The translations under genes and the position numbers were made by a program. Shown one piece after another: positions 35,472-48,743 of a stretch of 64,000 nt of DNA (positions are counted from its first letter, which is position 1; each line of letters opens with the position of its first letter). Source of the DNA: Rhizobacter terrae (GTDB lineage: Bacteria; Pseudomonadota; Gammaproteobacteria; Burkholderiales; Burkholderiaceae_C); the NCBI RefSeq assembly GCF_003852895.1, contig NZ_QUSW01000001.1, positions 620,001 through 684,000 of the forward strand, read 5' to 3'. The notes under the pieces were generated by a model that was given only the letters and a program-made list of their open reading frames with translations, had not been told where the DNA came from and did not search any database.

Positions 35472-36749
35472 ATGAGCACCACGGCCACCCACCGCGCCAT
35501 CGACGCCGTCTGGCGGATCGAATCCGCCAAGATCATCGCCACCGTCGCCCGCATGCTGCGCGACGTGGGCATGGCCGAGGAGCTGGCGCAGGACACGCTG
35601 CTCACCGCCTTGGAAACCTGGCCCTCCACCGGCGTGCCCGACAACCCGGGCGCCTGGCTCACCGCCGCGGCGAAGAACCGCGCGCTGGACTACCTGCGCC
35701 GCCAGCAGCTGCTGGACCGCAAGCACGAGGAGCTCGGCCACGAGATGGCCCTGCGCGAGGAGGTGGCACGCGTGGACTTCACCGAACTCCTGGACCAGGA
35801 CATCGACGACGACATGCTGCGGCTGGTGTTCACCGCCTGCCACCCGGTGCTCTCCACCGAGGCGCGCGTGGCGCTCACGCTGCGCCTGCTGGGCGGCCTG
35901 ACGACCGATGAGATCGCCCGGGCCTTCCTGGTGCCCGAACCCACCATCGCGCAGCGCATCGTGCGGGCCAAGCGCACCTTGTCGGAAGCGCGCGTGCCCT
36001 ACGAGGTGCCGCGGGCCGACGAGCTGCCGGCGCGGCTGTCCTCGGTGCTGGAGGTGATCTACCTCATCTTCAACGAGGGCTATTCGGCCACCGCCGGCGA
36101 CGACTGGATGCGGCCCGCGTTGTGCGAGGAAGCCTTGCGGCTGGGGCGCATCCTGGCCGAGCTGACACCGCGCGAGCCGGAGGTGCACGGGCTCGTGGCG
36201 TTGATGGAGATCCAAGCCTCGCGCTCGCGCGCCCGCGTGGGGCCGCAGGGCGAGCCCATCCTGCTGCTGGACCAGAACCGCGCGAAGTGGGACCACATGC
36301 TGATCCACCGCGGGCTGACGGCGCTGGAGCGGGCCGAGGCCCTGGGCGGGGCGCTGGGGCCCTACGCGCTGCAGGGCGCCATCGCGGCCTGCCACGGACG
36401 GGCCAAGACAGCGCAGGAGACCGACTGGGCCCGCATCGCGGCACTGTATGACGCGCTCTACCAGCTCTCGCCCTCGCCGGTGGTCGCGCTGAACCGGGCG
36501 GTGGCGGTGTCGATGGCCTTCGGTCCGCAGGCCGGGCTGGACCTCGCGGACCAGCTCGTGGCAGAGCCGCAGCTCAAGAACTACCACCTGCTGCCCAGCG
36601 TGCGCGGCGACCTGCTGGCCAAGCTGGGCCGGCTGCAGGAGGCCTGTGCGGAGTTCAAGAAGGCAGCGGACCTGGCCCGCAACGAGCGGGAGAAGGCGCT
36701 GCTGCTGTCGAGGGCGGCGGCCTGTGCGGAGGGGATGCTGCCTTCCTGA
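35472..36749 (+). CDS. ECF sigma factor of the ECF42-like group (with C-terminal helical domain)
   Basis: About 425 residues, twice the size of a minimal ECF sigma. Residues 10-80 are region 2 (AELAQDTLLTALETWP-like, then NPGAWLTAAAKNRALDYLRR). Region 4 is near residues 125-165 (TLRLLGGLTTDEIARAFLV, then IAQRIVRAKRTL). A ~230-residue C-terminal TPR-like domain follows, with LIFNEGYSA, ALNRAVAVSMAFGP and LLPSVRGDLLAKLG. ECF42 factors normally sit beside a YciI/DGPF-domain gene and lack anti-sigma factors. No such gene is adjacent here; instead a TonB-dependent receptor follows after 72 bp. ATG 35472 follows GAGAGGACAGATTCC. Confidence 0.85.
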   Translation: MSTTATHRAIDAVWRIESAKIIATVARMLRDVGMAEELAQDTLLTALETWPSTGVPDNPGAWLTAAAKNRALDYLRRQQLLDRKHEELGHEMALREEVARVDFTELLDQDIDDDMLRLVFTACHPVLSTEARVALTLRLLGGLTTDEIARAFLVPEPTIAQRIVRAKRTLSEARVPYEVPRADELPARLSSVLEVIYLIFNEGYSATAGDDWMRPALCEEALRLGRILAELTPREPEVHGLVALMEIQASRSRARVGPQGEPILLLDQNRAKWDHMLIHRGLTALERAEALGGALGPYALQGAIAACHGRAKTAQETDWARIAALYDALYQLSPSPVVALNRAVAVSMAFGPQAGLDLADQLVAEPQLKNYHLLPSVRGDLLAKLGRLQEACAEFKKAADLARNEREKALLLSRAAACAEGMLPS

Positions 36750-36821
36750 GCCGAGGCGGAGCAAGCGCGTTGCATCCGGTTGTCACGGATGCGCGTACAG
36801 AATCCCACGCTTGCTCACGCC

Positions 36822-38939
36822 ATGAATCCCTTTCTCCATCTTCCATCGCTGCGCGACGCCCTCGCCCGGCTTCCCATCGGCCTGATTCCCCTGCAGATGC
36901 TGACGCTGCTGGCCCCTCACGCCAGGGCGCAGGACGCTGACACCCAAGTCGCATTGGCCAGGCAATCGCTGCCCACGGTGGAGATCACCGGCAACTACGC
37001 CAACGCCGTGGGCACCTCCGACGCCGCCAGCCAGGGCACCGTCACCGCCAAGCTGCTGGAAAGCCGACCCACGCTGCGTCCGGCCGAGGTGCTGGAGTTC
37101 GTGCCCGGCGTGATCGTCACCCAGCACAGCGGTGACGGCAAGGCCAACCAGTACTTCCTGCGCGGCTTCAACCTCGACCATGGCACCGACTTCGCGACCT
37201 GCGTCGACGGCATGCCGGTGAACATGCCTACCCATGCGCACGGCCACGGCTACTCCGACCTCAACTGGCTCATTCCCGAGCTGGTGAACCGCATCTCGTA
37301 CAAGAAGGGGCCGTACTTCGCGGACGAGGGCGATTTCGCCTCCGCCGGTGCCGCGCACATCGACCTCTTCGACCAGTTGCCGCGCGGCGTGGGCAGCGTC
37401 ACGCTGGGCCAGAACGGCTACCGCCGCGCCTTGCTGGCGAACAGTTCGGCCATGGCCTCAGGCCAGCTCCTGTACGCCGTTGAAGCTGCGCACAACGATG
37501 GCCCCTGGGATTCACCAGAGAAGTTCCACCGCTTCAACGGCGTGCTGCGCTACGCCACCCGCACGGACGACAGCCGAGCCGCATTCACCGCCATGGCCTA
37601 CAACGCCGGCTGGAATTCCACGGACCAGATACCGCTGCGCGCGGTGCAGTCCGGCCTCGTCGGGCGCTTCGGCAACCTCGACCCGACCGACGGTGGCCAG
37701 ACATCGCGCTACAGCCTGTCGTACGCCCTGCAGCGCACGCTGACGGACGGCCGTTTCAGCGTCGACGCGTACGTCATCCGCTCGACGCTCGACCTGTTCT
37801 CCAACTTCACCTTCTTCTCCGAAAACCCGGTGGATGGCGACCAGTTCGAGCAGGCCGAGCGCCGCCGCGTGATGGGCCTGACCAGCAGCCGCGCCTGGGA
37901 CCATTCCCTGGCCGGCCACGACAGCACCACCACCGTCGGCCTGCAACTGCGCCACGACCGCCTCGACCCCGTGGGCCTGTATTCGACCGTGGCACGCCGG
38001 CGCACCGCCACCACGCAGGAAAGCCGCGTGCGCCAGACCAGCCTCGGCCTCTACGCCGAGAACAGCACGCAGTGGACGCCCTGGCTGCGCAGCATCGCCG
38101 GGCTGCGCGCCGACCGCTTCTCGTTCAGGGTGGACAGCTCCATCGCGCAGAACAGCGGCAGCCAGGGCGCGGGCATTGCTTCGCCCAAGCTGTCGCTGGT
38201 GTTCGGTCCGTGGGACAAGACGGAGCTCTTCATCAACTACGGCCACGGCTTCCACAGCAACGACGCTCGCGGCACCACCGCCACCGTCACTGCAAAGCCG
38301 CCGCACGATCCGGTGGACCGCGTGAATGCGCTGGTGCGTTCCAGGGGCGGCGAGCTGGGCTTGCGCACGGAGATCATCCCCGGCCTGCAAAGCTCGCTGG
38401 CGTTGTGGCAGCTCACGCTTGGCTCGGAGCTGCTGTTCGTCGGCGACGCCGGCGAGACCGAGCCCAACCGCGCGAGCAAGCGCTACGGCATCGAGTGGAA
38501 CAACCACTACGCCGCCAGGCCCTGGCTGTTCTTCGATGCGGACCTCTCGCTCTCGCACGCGCGCTTCACGCAAGCCGACCCGGCGGGCGACCAGATTCCC
38601 GGGGCGATCCGCACCGTGGCTTCGTTCGGCGTGACGGTGGCTGACCGCGGCCCGTGGTCCGGCCAGTTCCAGCTGCGCTACTTCGGACCGCGCCCGCTCA
38701 TCGAAGACGGGTCGCAGAACTCCAAGGCCACCACACTCGCGTACCTGCGTGCCGGCTACCGCGTGAGCAAGGACGTGAAGGTCGCGCTGGACGTGTTCAA
38801 CCTCTTCGACAAGCAGGCCAGCGACATCGACTACTACTACGGCTCGCGACTGAAGGGCGAGGCGGCGGACGTGGACGACATCCACTTCCACCCGGTGGAG
38901 CCGCGCAGCGTGCGGCTCACGGTGTCGATGAACTTCTGA
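36822..38939 (+). CDS. TonB-dependent outer-membrane receptor
   Basis: About 705 residues. An atypically late signal peptide (cleavage likely after HARAQ, about residue 37), then a plug domain (ASQGTVTAKLLESRPTLRPA, LRGFNLDHGTDF, and a His-rich NMPTHAHGHGYSDLNWL) and a barrel ending in VRLTVSMNF. The plug is of the branch with RPAEVLEFVPGVIVTQHSGDG, found in receptors of unknown ligand (metal or small organic). A TonB box is not obvious. It follows the ECF sigma gene in the same direction, without a FecR-type anti-sigma gene, so sigma control of the receptor is possible but unproven. Confidence 0.85.
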   Translation: MNPFLHLPSLRDALARLPIGLIPLQMLTLLAPHARAQDADTQVALARQSLPTVEITGNYANAVGTSDAASQGTVTAKLLESRPTLRPAEVLEFVPGVIVTQHSGDGKANQYFLRGFNLDHGTDFATCVDGMPVNMPTHAHGHGYSDLNWLIPELVNRISYKKGPYFADEGDFASAGAAHIDLFDQLPRGVGSVTLGQNGYRRALLANSSAMASGQLLYAVEAAHNDGPWDSPEKFHRFNGVLRYATRTDDSRAAFTAMAYNAGWNSTDQIPLRAVQSGLVGRFGNLDPTDGGQTSRYSLSYALQRTLTDGRFSVDAYVIRSTLDLFSNFTFFSENPVDGDQFEQAERRRVMGLTSSRAWDHSLAGHDSTTTVGLQLRHDRLDPVGLYSTVARRRTATTQESRVRQTSLGLYAENSTQWTPWLRSIAGLRADRFSFRVDSSIAQNSGSQGAGIASPKLSLVFGPWDKTELFINYGHGFHSNDARGTTATVTAKPPHDPVDRVNALVRSRGGELGLRTEIIPGLQSSLALWQLTLGSELLFVGDAGETEPNRASKRYGIEWNNHYAARPWLFFDADLSLSHARFTQADPAGDQIPGAIRTVASFGVTVADRGPWSGQFQLRYFGPRPLIEDGSQNSKATTLAYLRAGYRVSKDVKVALDVFNLFDKQASDIDYYYGSRLKGEAADVDDIHFHPVEPRSVRLTVSMNF

Positions 38940-38946
38940 GCGCGGG

Positions 38947-40155
38947 TCAATCGTCGATGGCGGCGTAGGCCAGGGTGCGGAAGTCCTGCACCACGGCCGG
39001 CACCGCCGGCGAGGCCCAGACCGCCTGCGTCATGAGCACGGTGACCAAGTCTTCCTGCGGATCGCAGCGCCACGCCGTGCCCAGGCCGCCGTCCCAGCCG
39101 AAGCAGCCTTCGGGCTCGGCCGGGTCGGTGCGGCGGGTGCACACGCCCACGCCGAAACCCCAGCCGTGGTTGTCGAAGTAGCCGCCCGGCCAGGCGGTCG
39201 CCGCCTTCTGCTCGAGCGTGAGCTGGTCGGTGACCATGGCTTCCACCGAGGAGCGCGACAGGATGCGGTTGGCGCCGTGCCGCCCCTTGTTCATGAGCAT
39301 GAGGCTGAAGGCGAGGAAGTCGTCGGCCGTGGACACCAGCCCTTCGCCGCCGCCGGCAAAGGCGGGCCGGCGGCTCCACTGCCCACCCTCGGCCTCGTCG
39401 TGCAGCGACAGTGCGCCCGTGGTCGCGTCGGTGAGGTAGCTGGTGGCAAAGCGGTCGATCTTGCTGTCGGGCACGAAGAAGCCGGTGTCCTTCATGCCCA
39501 GCGGCTCGAAGATCCGTTCCCGCAGGAAAGCCTCGAAGGGCTGGTCGGCCGCACGGTCAATGAGCACGCCCAGCACGTCGGAGCCGGTGTGGTACATCCA
39601 GCGCTCGCCGGGCTGGTGCATCAGCGGCAGCATGCCCAGCCGCCGGATCCACTCCTCCAGCGCGACCACACGCGCGGGTGCCGGCAGGCCCTGGCCCAGT
39701 TGCATTTCCTGCATGGCCTGCTGGATGGGCGTGCTGCCCGGCGGCGCGAGCCCCAGGCCCATGCCCAGCCGGAAGGTGAGCAGGTCGCGAACGGTGATGG
39801 AGCGGCGCGCGGGCACCGTGTCATCCAGAGGACTGTCGAAGCGGCGCAGCACGCGGCGATTCGCCAGCTCGGGCAGCCACTGCTCGACCGGGTCGTCCAG
39901 CCGCAGCTCGCATTCCTCGACGAGGATCATCGCGGCCACGGCCGTCACCGCCTTGCTCATCGACGAGATACGGAAGATGCTGTCGCGCCGCACGGGCTCG
40001 CCGTGCAGCGCCAGGCTTCCCATCGCATTCACGTGCACTTCGCCCCGGCGGCTCACGAGGCTCACCAGGCCCGGCACCTGCCCGCGCTCGACATGGCCCG
40101 ACAAGGTGTCGCGCATGCGGATGAGACGGGCGCGTGAGAAGGTCGTAGGAGCCAT
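38947..40155 (-). CDS. Class-C beta-lactamase-like serine hydrolase
   Basis: About 402 residues with the serine beta-lactamase/esterase fold. S65-M-S-K68 is the catalytic SxxK, MYHTGSDVLG supplies the Tyr motif, and GWDGGLGTAW near residue 360 stands where KTG or HxG usually lies. No signal peptide is seen, which argues for a cytoplasmic esterase (EstB type) rather than an antibiotic-degrading enzyme. ATG 40155 has GGAGG seven bases upstream. It is convergent with the receptor gene (7-bp gap) and lies downstream of the 2-aminobenzoate operon on the same strand, about 67 bp after the Rid gene. Confidence 0.82.
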   Translation of the reverse strand: MAPTTFSRARLIRMRDTLSGHVERGQVPGLVSLVSRRGEVHVNAMGSLALHGEPVRRDSIFRISSMSKAVTAVAAMILVEECELRLDDPVEQWLPELANRRVLRRFDSPLDDTVPARRSITVRDLLTFRLGMGLGLAPPGSTPIQQAMQEMQLGQGLPAPARVVALEEWIRRLGMLPLMHQPGERWMYHTGSDVLGVLIDRAADQPFEAFLRERIFEPLGMKDTGFFVPDSKIDRFATSYLTDATTGALSLHDEAEGGQWSRRPAFAGGGEGLVSTADDFLAFSLMLMNKGRHGANRILSRSSVEAMVTDQLTLEQKAATAWPGGYFDNHGWGFGVGVCTRRTDPAEPEGCFGWDGGLGTAWRCDPQEDLVTVLMTQAVWASPAVPAVVQDFRTLAYAAIDD

Positions 40156-40222
40156 GCCGTGTCCTCCATGGAGCCGTTGCGAAGCTCCAGTTTGCGCCCG
40201 CAACACCCGACGCGCAAAAACC

Positions 40223-40615
40223 CTACGCGGGAATGACGGCCGTGACTTCGATCTCCACCTTCGCCCGGTCCTCGATGAGCGCCACCACCTGCACCGCGCT
40301 CATGGCCGCGTTGTAGCTGCCGATGACCTCACGGAACACCGCGCCGATCTCCTTTCCGCGGGCGAGGTATTCGCGCTTGTCGGTGAGGTACCAGGTCATG
40401 CGGGTGATGTGCTCGGGCCGCGCGCCTCCTGCTTCCAGCACGGCCCTCACGTTCAGCAGCGCCTGCCGCACCTGCGCCACGAAGTCGTCGCTCTCGAACT
40501 CGCACTGCGCGTTCCAGCCGATCTGCCCGGCCACGAACACCGTCGTGCCCTGGGCAGCGACGCCGTTCGCGTAGCCGCGCGGCGGCTTCCAGCCCGCGGG
40601 TTGCAGCAGTTTCAT
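40223..40615 (-). CDS. Rid-family protein at the end of the 2-aminobenzoate operon
   Basis: The 130-residue protein has the YjgF/Rid fold: [32 protein letters not shown] and [11 protein letters not shown]. The Arg that RidA deaminases use (normally in a P-A-R-S-T-V-like segment) is replaced: the segment here reads [10 protein letters not shown]. It is therefore not an archetypal RidA imine deaminase and may belong to another Rid subgroup. Its ATG at 40615 overlaps the ligase stop (ATGA), so it is translated with the operon. A role in handling the amino-enone product of AbmA is attractive but uncertain given the missing Arg. Confidence 0.85.
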   Translation of the reverse strand: MKLLQPAGWKPPRGYANGVAAQGTTVFVAGQIGWNAQCEFESDDFVAQVRQALLNVRAVLEAGGARPEHITRMTWYLTDKREYLARGKEIGAVFREVIGSYNAAMSAVQVVALIEDRAKVEIEVTAVIPA

Positions 40616-42243
40616 GCCTGGCCTCCGCTGGATGCTTCTGCACGCAGCCGGAAGCGCTGCAGCTTGCCGGTTTCGGTGCGGGGCAAGCTCTCGCGGAACT
40701 CGATCTTGCGCGGGTACTTGTAGGGGGCGATGGTCTGCTTCACGTAGTCCTGCAGGGTCTTGCACATCTCGTCGTTGCCGGTGAATCCAGGGCGCAGCAC
40801 GATGTACGCCTTCACGACCTGGCCACGTTCCTCATCGGGCGCGCCGATGACGCCGCATTCGGCCACTGCCGGATGGGCGAGCAGCACGCTTTCCACCTCG
40901 GGGCCGGCGATGTTGTAGCCGCCGCTCACGATCATGTCGTCGGTGCGGGCCTGGTACACGAACCAGCCGTCTTCATCGACCAGGTAGGCATCGCCGGTGA
41001 GGTTCCAACCGCCTTGCACGTACTGCTGCTGGCGGTCGTCGCCGAGGTAGCGGCAACCGGTGGGGCCTTTGATGGCCAGGCGGCCGATCTTTCCCGCCGG
41101 CAATGGCTTCAGGTCGTCGTCGAGGATCGCGGCGGTGTAGCCGGGCACGACCTTTCCCGTGGCGCCGGACCTCGCATCCGTGTCGGTGTGCGAGATGAAG
41201 ATGTGCAGCATTTCCGTCGAGCCGATGCCGTCGATCATCTCGATGCCGCTCGCATCCTTCCACAGCTTGCGGGTGGCGGCGGGCAGCGCCTCGCCGGCAC
41301 TCACGCACTTGCGCAGCGAGCTGATGTCGTGGTTCTTCACGGCCGCCGACATCGCGCGGTAGGCGGTGGGCGAGGTGAAGCACACCGTGCCCTTGTACTT
41401 CTCGATGGCCGCGGGCAGCACGTCGGGCGTGGCCTTCTCCAGCAGCACGCTGGATGCGCCGATGGACAGCGGGAACAGCAGCAGCCCGCCCAGCCCGAAG
41501 GTGAAGGCCAGCGGCGGGCTGCCGATGAAGAGGTCGTCGCGGGTGGCCTGCAGGTGATGCCTGGGCCAGCACCAGCAGGCGGCCATCACGTCGCGATGGA
41601 ACTGCACCGCGCCCTTGGGCGTGCCGGTGGTGCCGGAAGTGAAGGCCATCATGCAGACCTCGTCGGCCGCGGTGTCGACGTTCGCGAACTGTGGCGACTT
41701 GGCCGCCGCGCGCGCCTCCAGGCCGTCGGCCGCATCGCTGTGGAAAAACACCACCCGCCTGAGCGTCGGGCATTGCGGCTGCGCGTTGCGGACCTCGTCG
41801 GCCAGCCGCTCATCACACAGCACGTGGCTGATCTCGGCCTTGTTGACGATCTGCGTCAGCTCCTTGGCCCGCAGCAGGGGCATGCTGCCCACCGCCACGC
41901 CGCCGGCCTTCACCACGCCCAGCCAGCAGGCGGCCAGCATCGGCGAGTTCGCGCCGCGCAGCAGCACGCGGTTGCCGGGCACCAGGCCCAGGTCCTGCGT
42001 GAGCACGTTGGCGATGCGGTTGGCCTGTGCCAGCAGTTCGACATAGGTCCACCGCACTTCGCTGCCGATGAGGCAGGGCCGGTCGCCGTGGCCTTGCGCC
42101 ACCCACTTGTCCAGCAGTTCGTACGCACAGTTCATCCGCTCGGAGAACTGGAGTTCTGGGCGATCGAAGCGGAACTCCGGCCACCACTCCCGAGGCGGGA
42201 GGTTGCGCGCACAGAAGTCATCGACATGGGAAGGACGTGTCAC
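40612..42243 (-). CDS. abmG: Benzoate/2-aminobenzoate-CoA ligase (AMP-forming)
   Basis: About 543 residues of the ANL superfamily. The P-loop-like motif [16 protein letters not shown] (near residue 202), the adenine motif [13 protein letters not shown] and the hinge [16 protein letters not shown] are present, with the C-terminal Lys in [10 protein letters not shown]. The overall pattern is that of benzoate-type CoA ligases. In this context it should activate anthranilate to 2-aminobenzoyl-CoA. A GTG start at 42243 is preferred because GAGGTG lies four bases before it; another GTG is at 42255. It sits between the acyl-CoA dehydrogenase and Rid genes. Substrate specificity is inferred from neighbours. 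Confidence 0.85.
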   Translation of the reverse strand: MTRPSHVDDFCARNLPPREWWPEFRFDRPELQFSERMNCAYELLDKWVAQGHGDRPCLIGSEVRWTYVELLAQANRIANVLTQDLGLVPGNRVLLRGANSPMLAACWLGVVKAGGVAVGSMPLLRAKELTQIVNKAEISHVLCDERLADEVRNAQPQCPTLRRVVFFHSDAADGLEARAAAKSPQFANVDTAADEVCMMAFTSGTTGTPKGAVQFHRDVMAACWCWPRHHLQATRDDLFIGSPPLAFTFGLGGLLLFPLSIGASSVLLEKATPDVLPAAIEKYKGTVCFTSPTAYRAMSAAVKNHDISSLRKCVSAGEALPAATRKLWKDASGIEMIDGIGSTEMLHIFISHTDTDARSGATGKVVPGYTAAILDDDLKPLPAGKIGRLAIKGPTGCRYLGDDRQQQYVQGGWNLTGDAYLVDEDGWFVYQARTDDMIVSGGYNIAGPEVESVLLAHPAVAECGVIGAPDEERGQVVKAYIVLRPGFTGNDEMCKTLQDYVKQTIAPYKYPRKIEFRESLPRTETGKLQRFRLRAEASSGGQA

Positions 42244-42261
42244 GGAACACCTCACGCGTTG

Positions 42262-43419
<1,158 letters not shown>

Positions 43420-43422
43420 CGC

Positions 43423-44274
43423 TCAGTCGCCTTCGAAGACCGGCTTGGCCTTGGCCGCGAATGCCGCGTAGGCCCGATGGAAGTCCTGCGTCATCATGCA
43501 GATGGCCTGCGCCTGCGCCTCGGACTCGATGGCTTCGTCCACGCCCATGGCCCATTCCTGGTGGAGCATGCGCTTGGTCATGGCGTGGCCGAAGGTGGGG
43601 CCGGCGGCCAGCTCGGCCGCCCAGCCCACGGCGTGGGCGTGCAGGTCATCGCTGCGGGCGATGCGGTTGTAGAAGCCCCAGGCGAGCGCCTCGTCGCCGC
43701 TCATCGAACGGCCGGTGAACAGCAGCTCGGACGCACGGCCCTGGCCGATGATGCGCGGCAGCATCGTGCAGGCGCCCATGTCGCAACCGGCCAGGCCCAC
43801 GCGCGAGAACAGGAAGGCCACCTTGCTGCGCGCGGTGCCGATGCGCAGGTCCGACGACATCGCGATGATCGCCCCCGCTCCGGCACACACGCCGTCGATC
43901 GCCGAGATGATGGGTTGCGGGCAGCCCCGCATCGCTTTCACCAGGTCGCCCGTCATGCGCGTGAAGGTCAGCAAGTCCGGCATGGTCATCTTCGTGAGCG
44001 GGCCGATGATCTCGTGCACATCGCCACCGGAGCAGAAGTTCTCGCCGGCGCCTTGCATCACGACGGCGCGCACGTCGTCGGCCTGGGCGAGCAGGCGGAA
44101 CAGGTCGCGCAGCTCCGCATAACTCTCGAAGGTCAGCGGGTTCTTGCGCTCGGGTCGATCCAGCGTGACCACGCCCACCTTGTCCTCGATGCGCCAGCCA
44201 AAGTGCTTGGGCGCCAGGCCAGCGGCATCGCGGCGGTTGCCGGCCAGCAGGTGCGAATCCATGGTTCGGCTCAT
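43423..44274 (-). CDS. Enoyl-CoA hydratase/isomerase-family protein
   Basis: The 283-residue crotonase-fold protein has the oxyanion-hole segment [13 protein letters not shown] near residues 77-89, [19 protein letters not shown] near 126-144, and the trimer segment [18 protein letters not shown]. Such proteins hydrate or rearrange unsaturated acyl-CoAs. ATG 44274 overlaps the marR stop (ATGA) and has AAGGAG nearby. It fits the ring-opening or hydration steps after AbmA. One catalytic Glu position seems to be occupied by Asp in CDMGACT, which is common among ring hydrolases of this superfamily. Confidence 0.9.
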   Translation of the reverse strand: MSRTMDSHLLAGNRRDAAGLAPKHFGWRIEDKVGVVTLDRPERKNPLTFESYAELRDLFRLLAQADDVRAVVMQGAGENFCSGGDVHEIIGPLTKMTMPDLLTFTRMTGDLVKAMRGCPQPIISAIDGVCAGAGAIIAMSSDLRIGTARSKVAFLFSRVGLAGCDMGACTMLPRIIGQGRASELLFTGRSMSGDEALAWGFYNRIARSDDLHAHAVGWAAELAAGPTFGHAMTKRMLHQEWAMGVDEAIESEAQAQAICMMTQDFHRAYAAFAAKAKPVFEGD

Positions 44275-44855
44275 GCCGTCTCCTTCTTCGATTTGTTGCG
44301 TTTGGGCAGCGCGGGGTCCACGTCGCCCAGGTGTTTCTTGAGGCCGGCCAGCAGCGCATAGACCTGCGACTTCTCCTGCGCACTCCAGCCGGCGAACAGC
44401 TCGATCACCCACTGCTCGTGGACTGCGGCCATGCGGCGGAACTGCCGCTTGCCCGCGGGCGTGAGCTGCACCGACGACACCCGTCGGTCGTGCGGATGGG
44501 GCGTGCGCTTCACCAGGCCCTCGGCTTCGAGCTGGTCGGTCACGCCCGTCACGTTGCCGCCGGTCACCATCAGGCGTTGCGAGAGTTCGCCCATGGTCAG
44601 GCCGTCGGGCTCGCGCTCCAGCTGCGACAGCAGGTCGAAGCGCGGCAGCGTCGTCGTGAACTCGCTGCGCAGGCGGTTGCGCACCACCGACTCGATGCGC
44701 GTCGTGCACGCCAGCATGCGCAGCCACAGCTTGATGGCCTGGTGGTGGTCGTCGATGACGCGCGACTCCAGGTCTTGGTCGGGAATGGCGTGCTGAGTAA
44801 CCTCCGTGCTTCGCACTGCGGTGCGAGCGCCTTCGGGCGGCCGGGCGGCGCTCAC
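44271..44855 (-). CDS. MarR-family transcriptional regulator in the 2-aminobenzoate operon
   Basis: About 194 residues from a GTG whose last bases overlap the preceding SDR stop; the exact start is uncertain because the first ~40 residues are poorly conserved. The winged helix is clear: [20 protein letters not shown], then [20 protein letters not shown] and the wing [13 protein letters not shown]. MarR regulators in aromatic degradation operons are usually repressors released by the CoA ester or acid. Lying inside the operon, it may bind the palindrome at 48016-48033 in the abmA/kynB control region; this is inference. Confidence 0.85.
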   Translation of the reverse strand: MSAARPPEGARTAVRSTEVTQHAIPDQDLESRVIDDHHQAIKLWLRMLACTTRIESVVRNRLRSEFTTTLPRFDLLSQLEREPDGLTMGELSQRLMVTGGNVTGVTDQLEAEGLVKRTPHPHDRRVSSVQLTPAGKRQFRRMAAVHEQWVIELFAGWSAQEKSQVYALLAGLKKHLGDVDPALPKRNKSKKETA

Positions 44856-45598
44856 ATCACCTCCCCGCCGGCCACCGCGATGGCCTGGCCGGTGATGGAC
44901 GAGGACTCGCGCCGGCACAGCCACACCACGGTGCGCGCCACCTCGTCGGGCTGGATCAGGCGTCCTTGCGGATTGCTCGACGCCAGTTCAGCACGCGCCT
45001 GGTCGGCACTGCGGCCAGTCTTGCTGCTGATCTGCTGCACGGCCTTGTCGACGATCGATGTCTCGGTGTAGCCCGGGCACACCGCGTTCACGGTGATGCC
45101 CTTCTTCGCCACCTCCAGGGCCAGTGCGCGCGTCATGCCCAGCACGCCATGCTTGGCCGCGCAGTAGGCCGCGACATAGGCATAGCCCTTGAGCGCCGCC
45201 GTGCTCGCCACGTTCACGATGCGGCCGAAGCCGCGCTCCACCATGCCTGGCAGCACCTGCTGCGTGCACACGAAGCTGCCGGTGAGGTTCACGTCCAGCA
45301 TGCGTTGCCAGACGTCGACGCTGGTGCGCACGAAGGGCTGGCTCTCCACCTGCCCGGCGTTGTTGACGAGGATGTCCACCGGGCCGAAGTCCGCCGCGGC
45401 ATCGAAGGCGCGTTTGACGCTCTCGGGGTCGGACACGTCCGCCACGATGCAATGCGAGGCGGGCAGGGGCAGCGACTTCAGCCGCTTCATCGACCGGCCC
45501 ATGAGCGTCACGGCCACGCCCTCGGCGGCCAGCGCCATCGCGATGGCCGCACCGATGCCGCTGCCTCCCCCGGTGACGACTGCGTGCAGGCCTTTCAT
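44852..45598 (-). CDS. SDR-family 3-hydroxyacyl-CoA dehydrogenase
   Basis: The 248-residue short-chain dehydrogenase has [15 protein letters not shown] at residues 9-23, NNAGQ, and Y-x-x-x-K in [11 protein letters not shown], with a C-terminal [16 protein letters not shown]. It begins one base after the abmA stop and overlaps marR by four bases, so it is firmly in the operon. In the 2-aminobenzoyl-CoA route a dehydrogenase of this sort would act on a hydroxyacyl-CoA intermediate with NAD. The particular step is not proven. I have not assigned an abm letter. Confidence 0.88.
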   Translation of the reverse strand: MKGLHAVVTGGGSGIGAAIAMALAAEGVAVTLMGRSMKRLKSLPLPASHCIVADVSDPESVKRAFDAAADFGPVDILVNNAGQVESQPFVRTSVDVWQRMLDVNLTGSFVCTQQVLPGMVERGFGRIVNVASTAALKGYAYVAAYCAAKHGVLGMTRALALEVAKKGITVNAVCPGYTETSIVDKAVQQISSKTGRSADQARAELASSNPQGRLIQPDEVARTVVWLCRRESSSITGQAIAVAGGEVM

Positions 45599-45599
45599 G

Positions 45600-47966
<2,367 letters not shown>

Positions 47967-48001
47967 GAAAACCGCTTCCGACTCCAGGTGGGAACGCAGT
48001 T

Positions 48002-48030
48002 ACTTTAGGTTGAGATATTTGAGATGTCAA
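48002..48030 (-). promoter_or_regulatory. Sigma-70-type promoter for the abmA operon
   Basis: On the minus strand TTGACA (48030-48025) is followed by exactly 17 bp and TAAAGT (48007-48002), a near-consensus -35/-10 pair. Transcription would start near 47995, leaving a leader of about 30 bases before the abmA ATG at 47966. The -35 and part of the spacer lie inside the 18-bp palindrome. Confidence 0.75.
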
Positions 48031-48033
48031 ATA
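48016..48033. promoter_or_regulatory. Perfect 18-bp palindromic operator between abmA and kynB
   Basis: TATTTGAGATGTCAAATA has perfect 7-bp arms (TATTTGA/TCAAATA) around four bases. It covers the -35 region of the abmA promoter, so a bound protein would block RNA polymerase, and it lies about 75 bp upstream of kynB. The size and symmetry fit MarR-family dimers, and a MarR gene lies in the abm operon. An Lrp-type KynR-like site is an alternative, but no such gene is in the window. Confidence 0.7.
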
Positions 48034-48105
48034 ATCGCAAACCATGGGTCGAGTGTGCGAATAAACCGACACCACGCGCTTTGAACCGGTGCTAACGTCC
48101 CCTGC

Positions 48106-48729
48106 ATGAAACGCATCTGGGACATCTCACCGCCCATCGCACCGGACTCTGCGCTGTTCCCGGGCGACGAGCCGTACTCGCAGAAATGGACGGCGCGCAT
48201 CGGTCCTGGCTGCCCGGTCAACCTGAGCGCGATCACGATGTCGCCGCACATCGGCGCGCATGCCGATGCACCGCTTCACTATGCGGACGACGCCCCGGCC
48301 ATCGGCGCCGTGAGCCTCGTTCCCTACCTCGGGCCGTGCCGCGTGTTCCATGTCATCGGCAAGGGTCAGTTGGTGCGGCCCGAACACTTGCTGCCCTTCA
48401 TCGAGGGCGTTCCCGAACGCGTGCTGGTGCGCACCTGCGAGCGGGCGCCCACCACCTGGAGTGAGGACTTTGCCTCCTTCGCGCCCGAGACCATCGACTG
48501 GCTGGCCACGCTGGGCGTGAAGCTGGTGGGCATCGACAGCCAGTCGGTGGACCCGGCCAGCAGCAAGACACTGGACAGCCACCACCGGCTGCTCGCCAAC
48601 GACCTGCGCGTGCTCGAGAACCTGGTGCTCGACGAGGTGCCCGCCGGCGACTACGAACTGATTGCCCTGCCCCTGAAACTCACCCAGGCCTGCGCCAGCC
48701 CCGTGCGGGCGGTGCTGCGCGAACTCTGA
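48106..48729 (+). CDS. kynB: Kynurenine formamidase (arylformamidase)
   Basis: The 207-residue protein is a cyclase-family metal hydrolase: [20 protein letters not shown] at the start and the metal motif [15 protein letters not shown] with H48, H52, D54 and H58. It hydrolyses N-formylkynurenine to kynurenine and formate. Length matches bacterial KynB. First gene of kynB-kynU-kynA; kynU starts 14 bp after its stop. It is divergent from abmA across the shared control region. Confidence 0.94.
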   Translation: MKRIWDISPPIAPDSALFPGDEPYSQKWTARIGPGCPVNLSAITMSPHIGAHADAPLHYADDAPAIGAVSLVPYLGPCRVFHVIGKGQLVRPEHLLPFIEGVPERVLVRTCERAPTTWSEDFASFAPETIDWLATLGVKLVGIDSQSVDPASSKTLDSHHRLLANDLRVLENLVLDEVPAGDYELIALPLKLTQACASPVRAVLREL

Positions 48730-48743
48730 CCGACGACCCGACC

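Noticed and set aside
38947-40155. Antibiotic-resistance beta-lactamase
   Set aside because: The SxxK is present but there is no signal peptide and no KTG; a cytoplasmic esterase is likelier.
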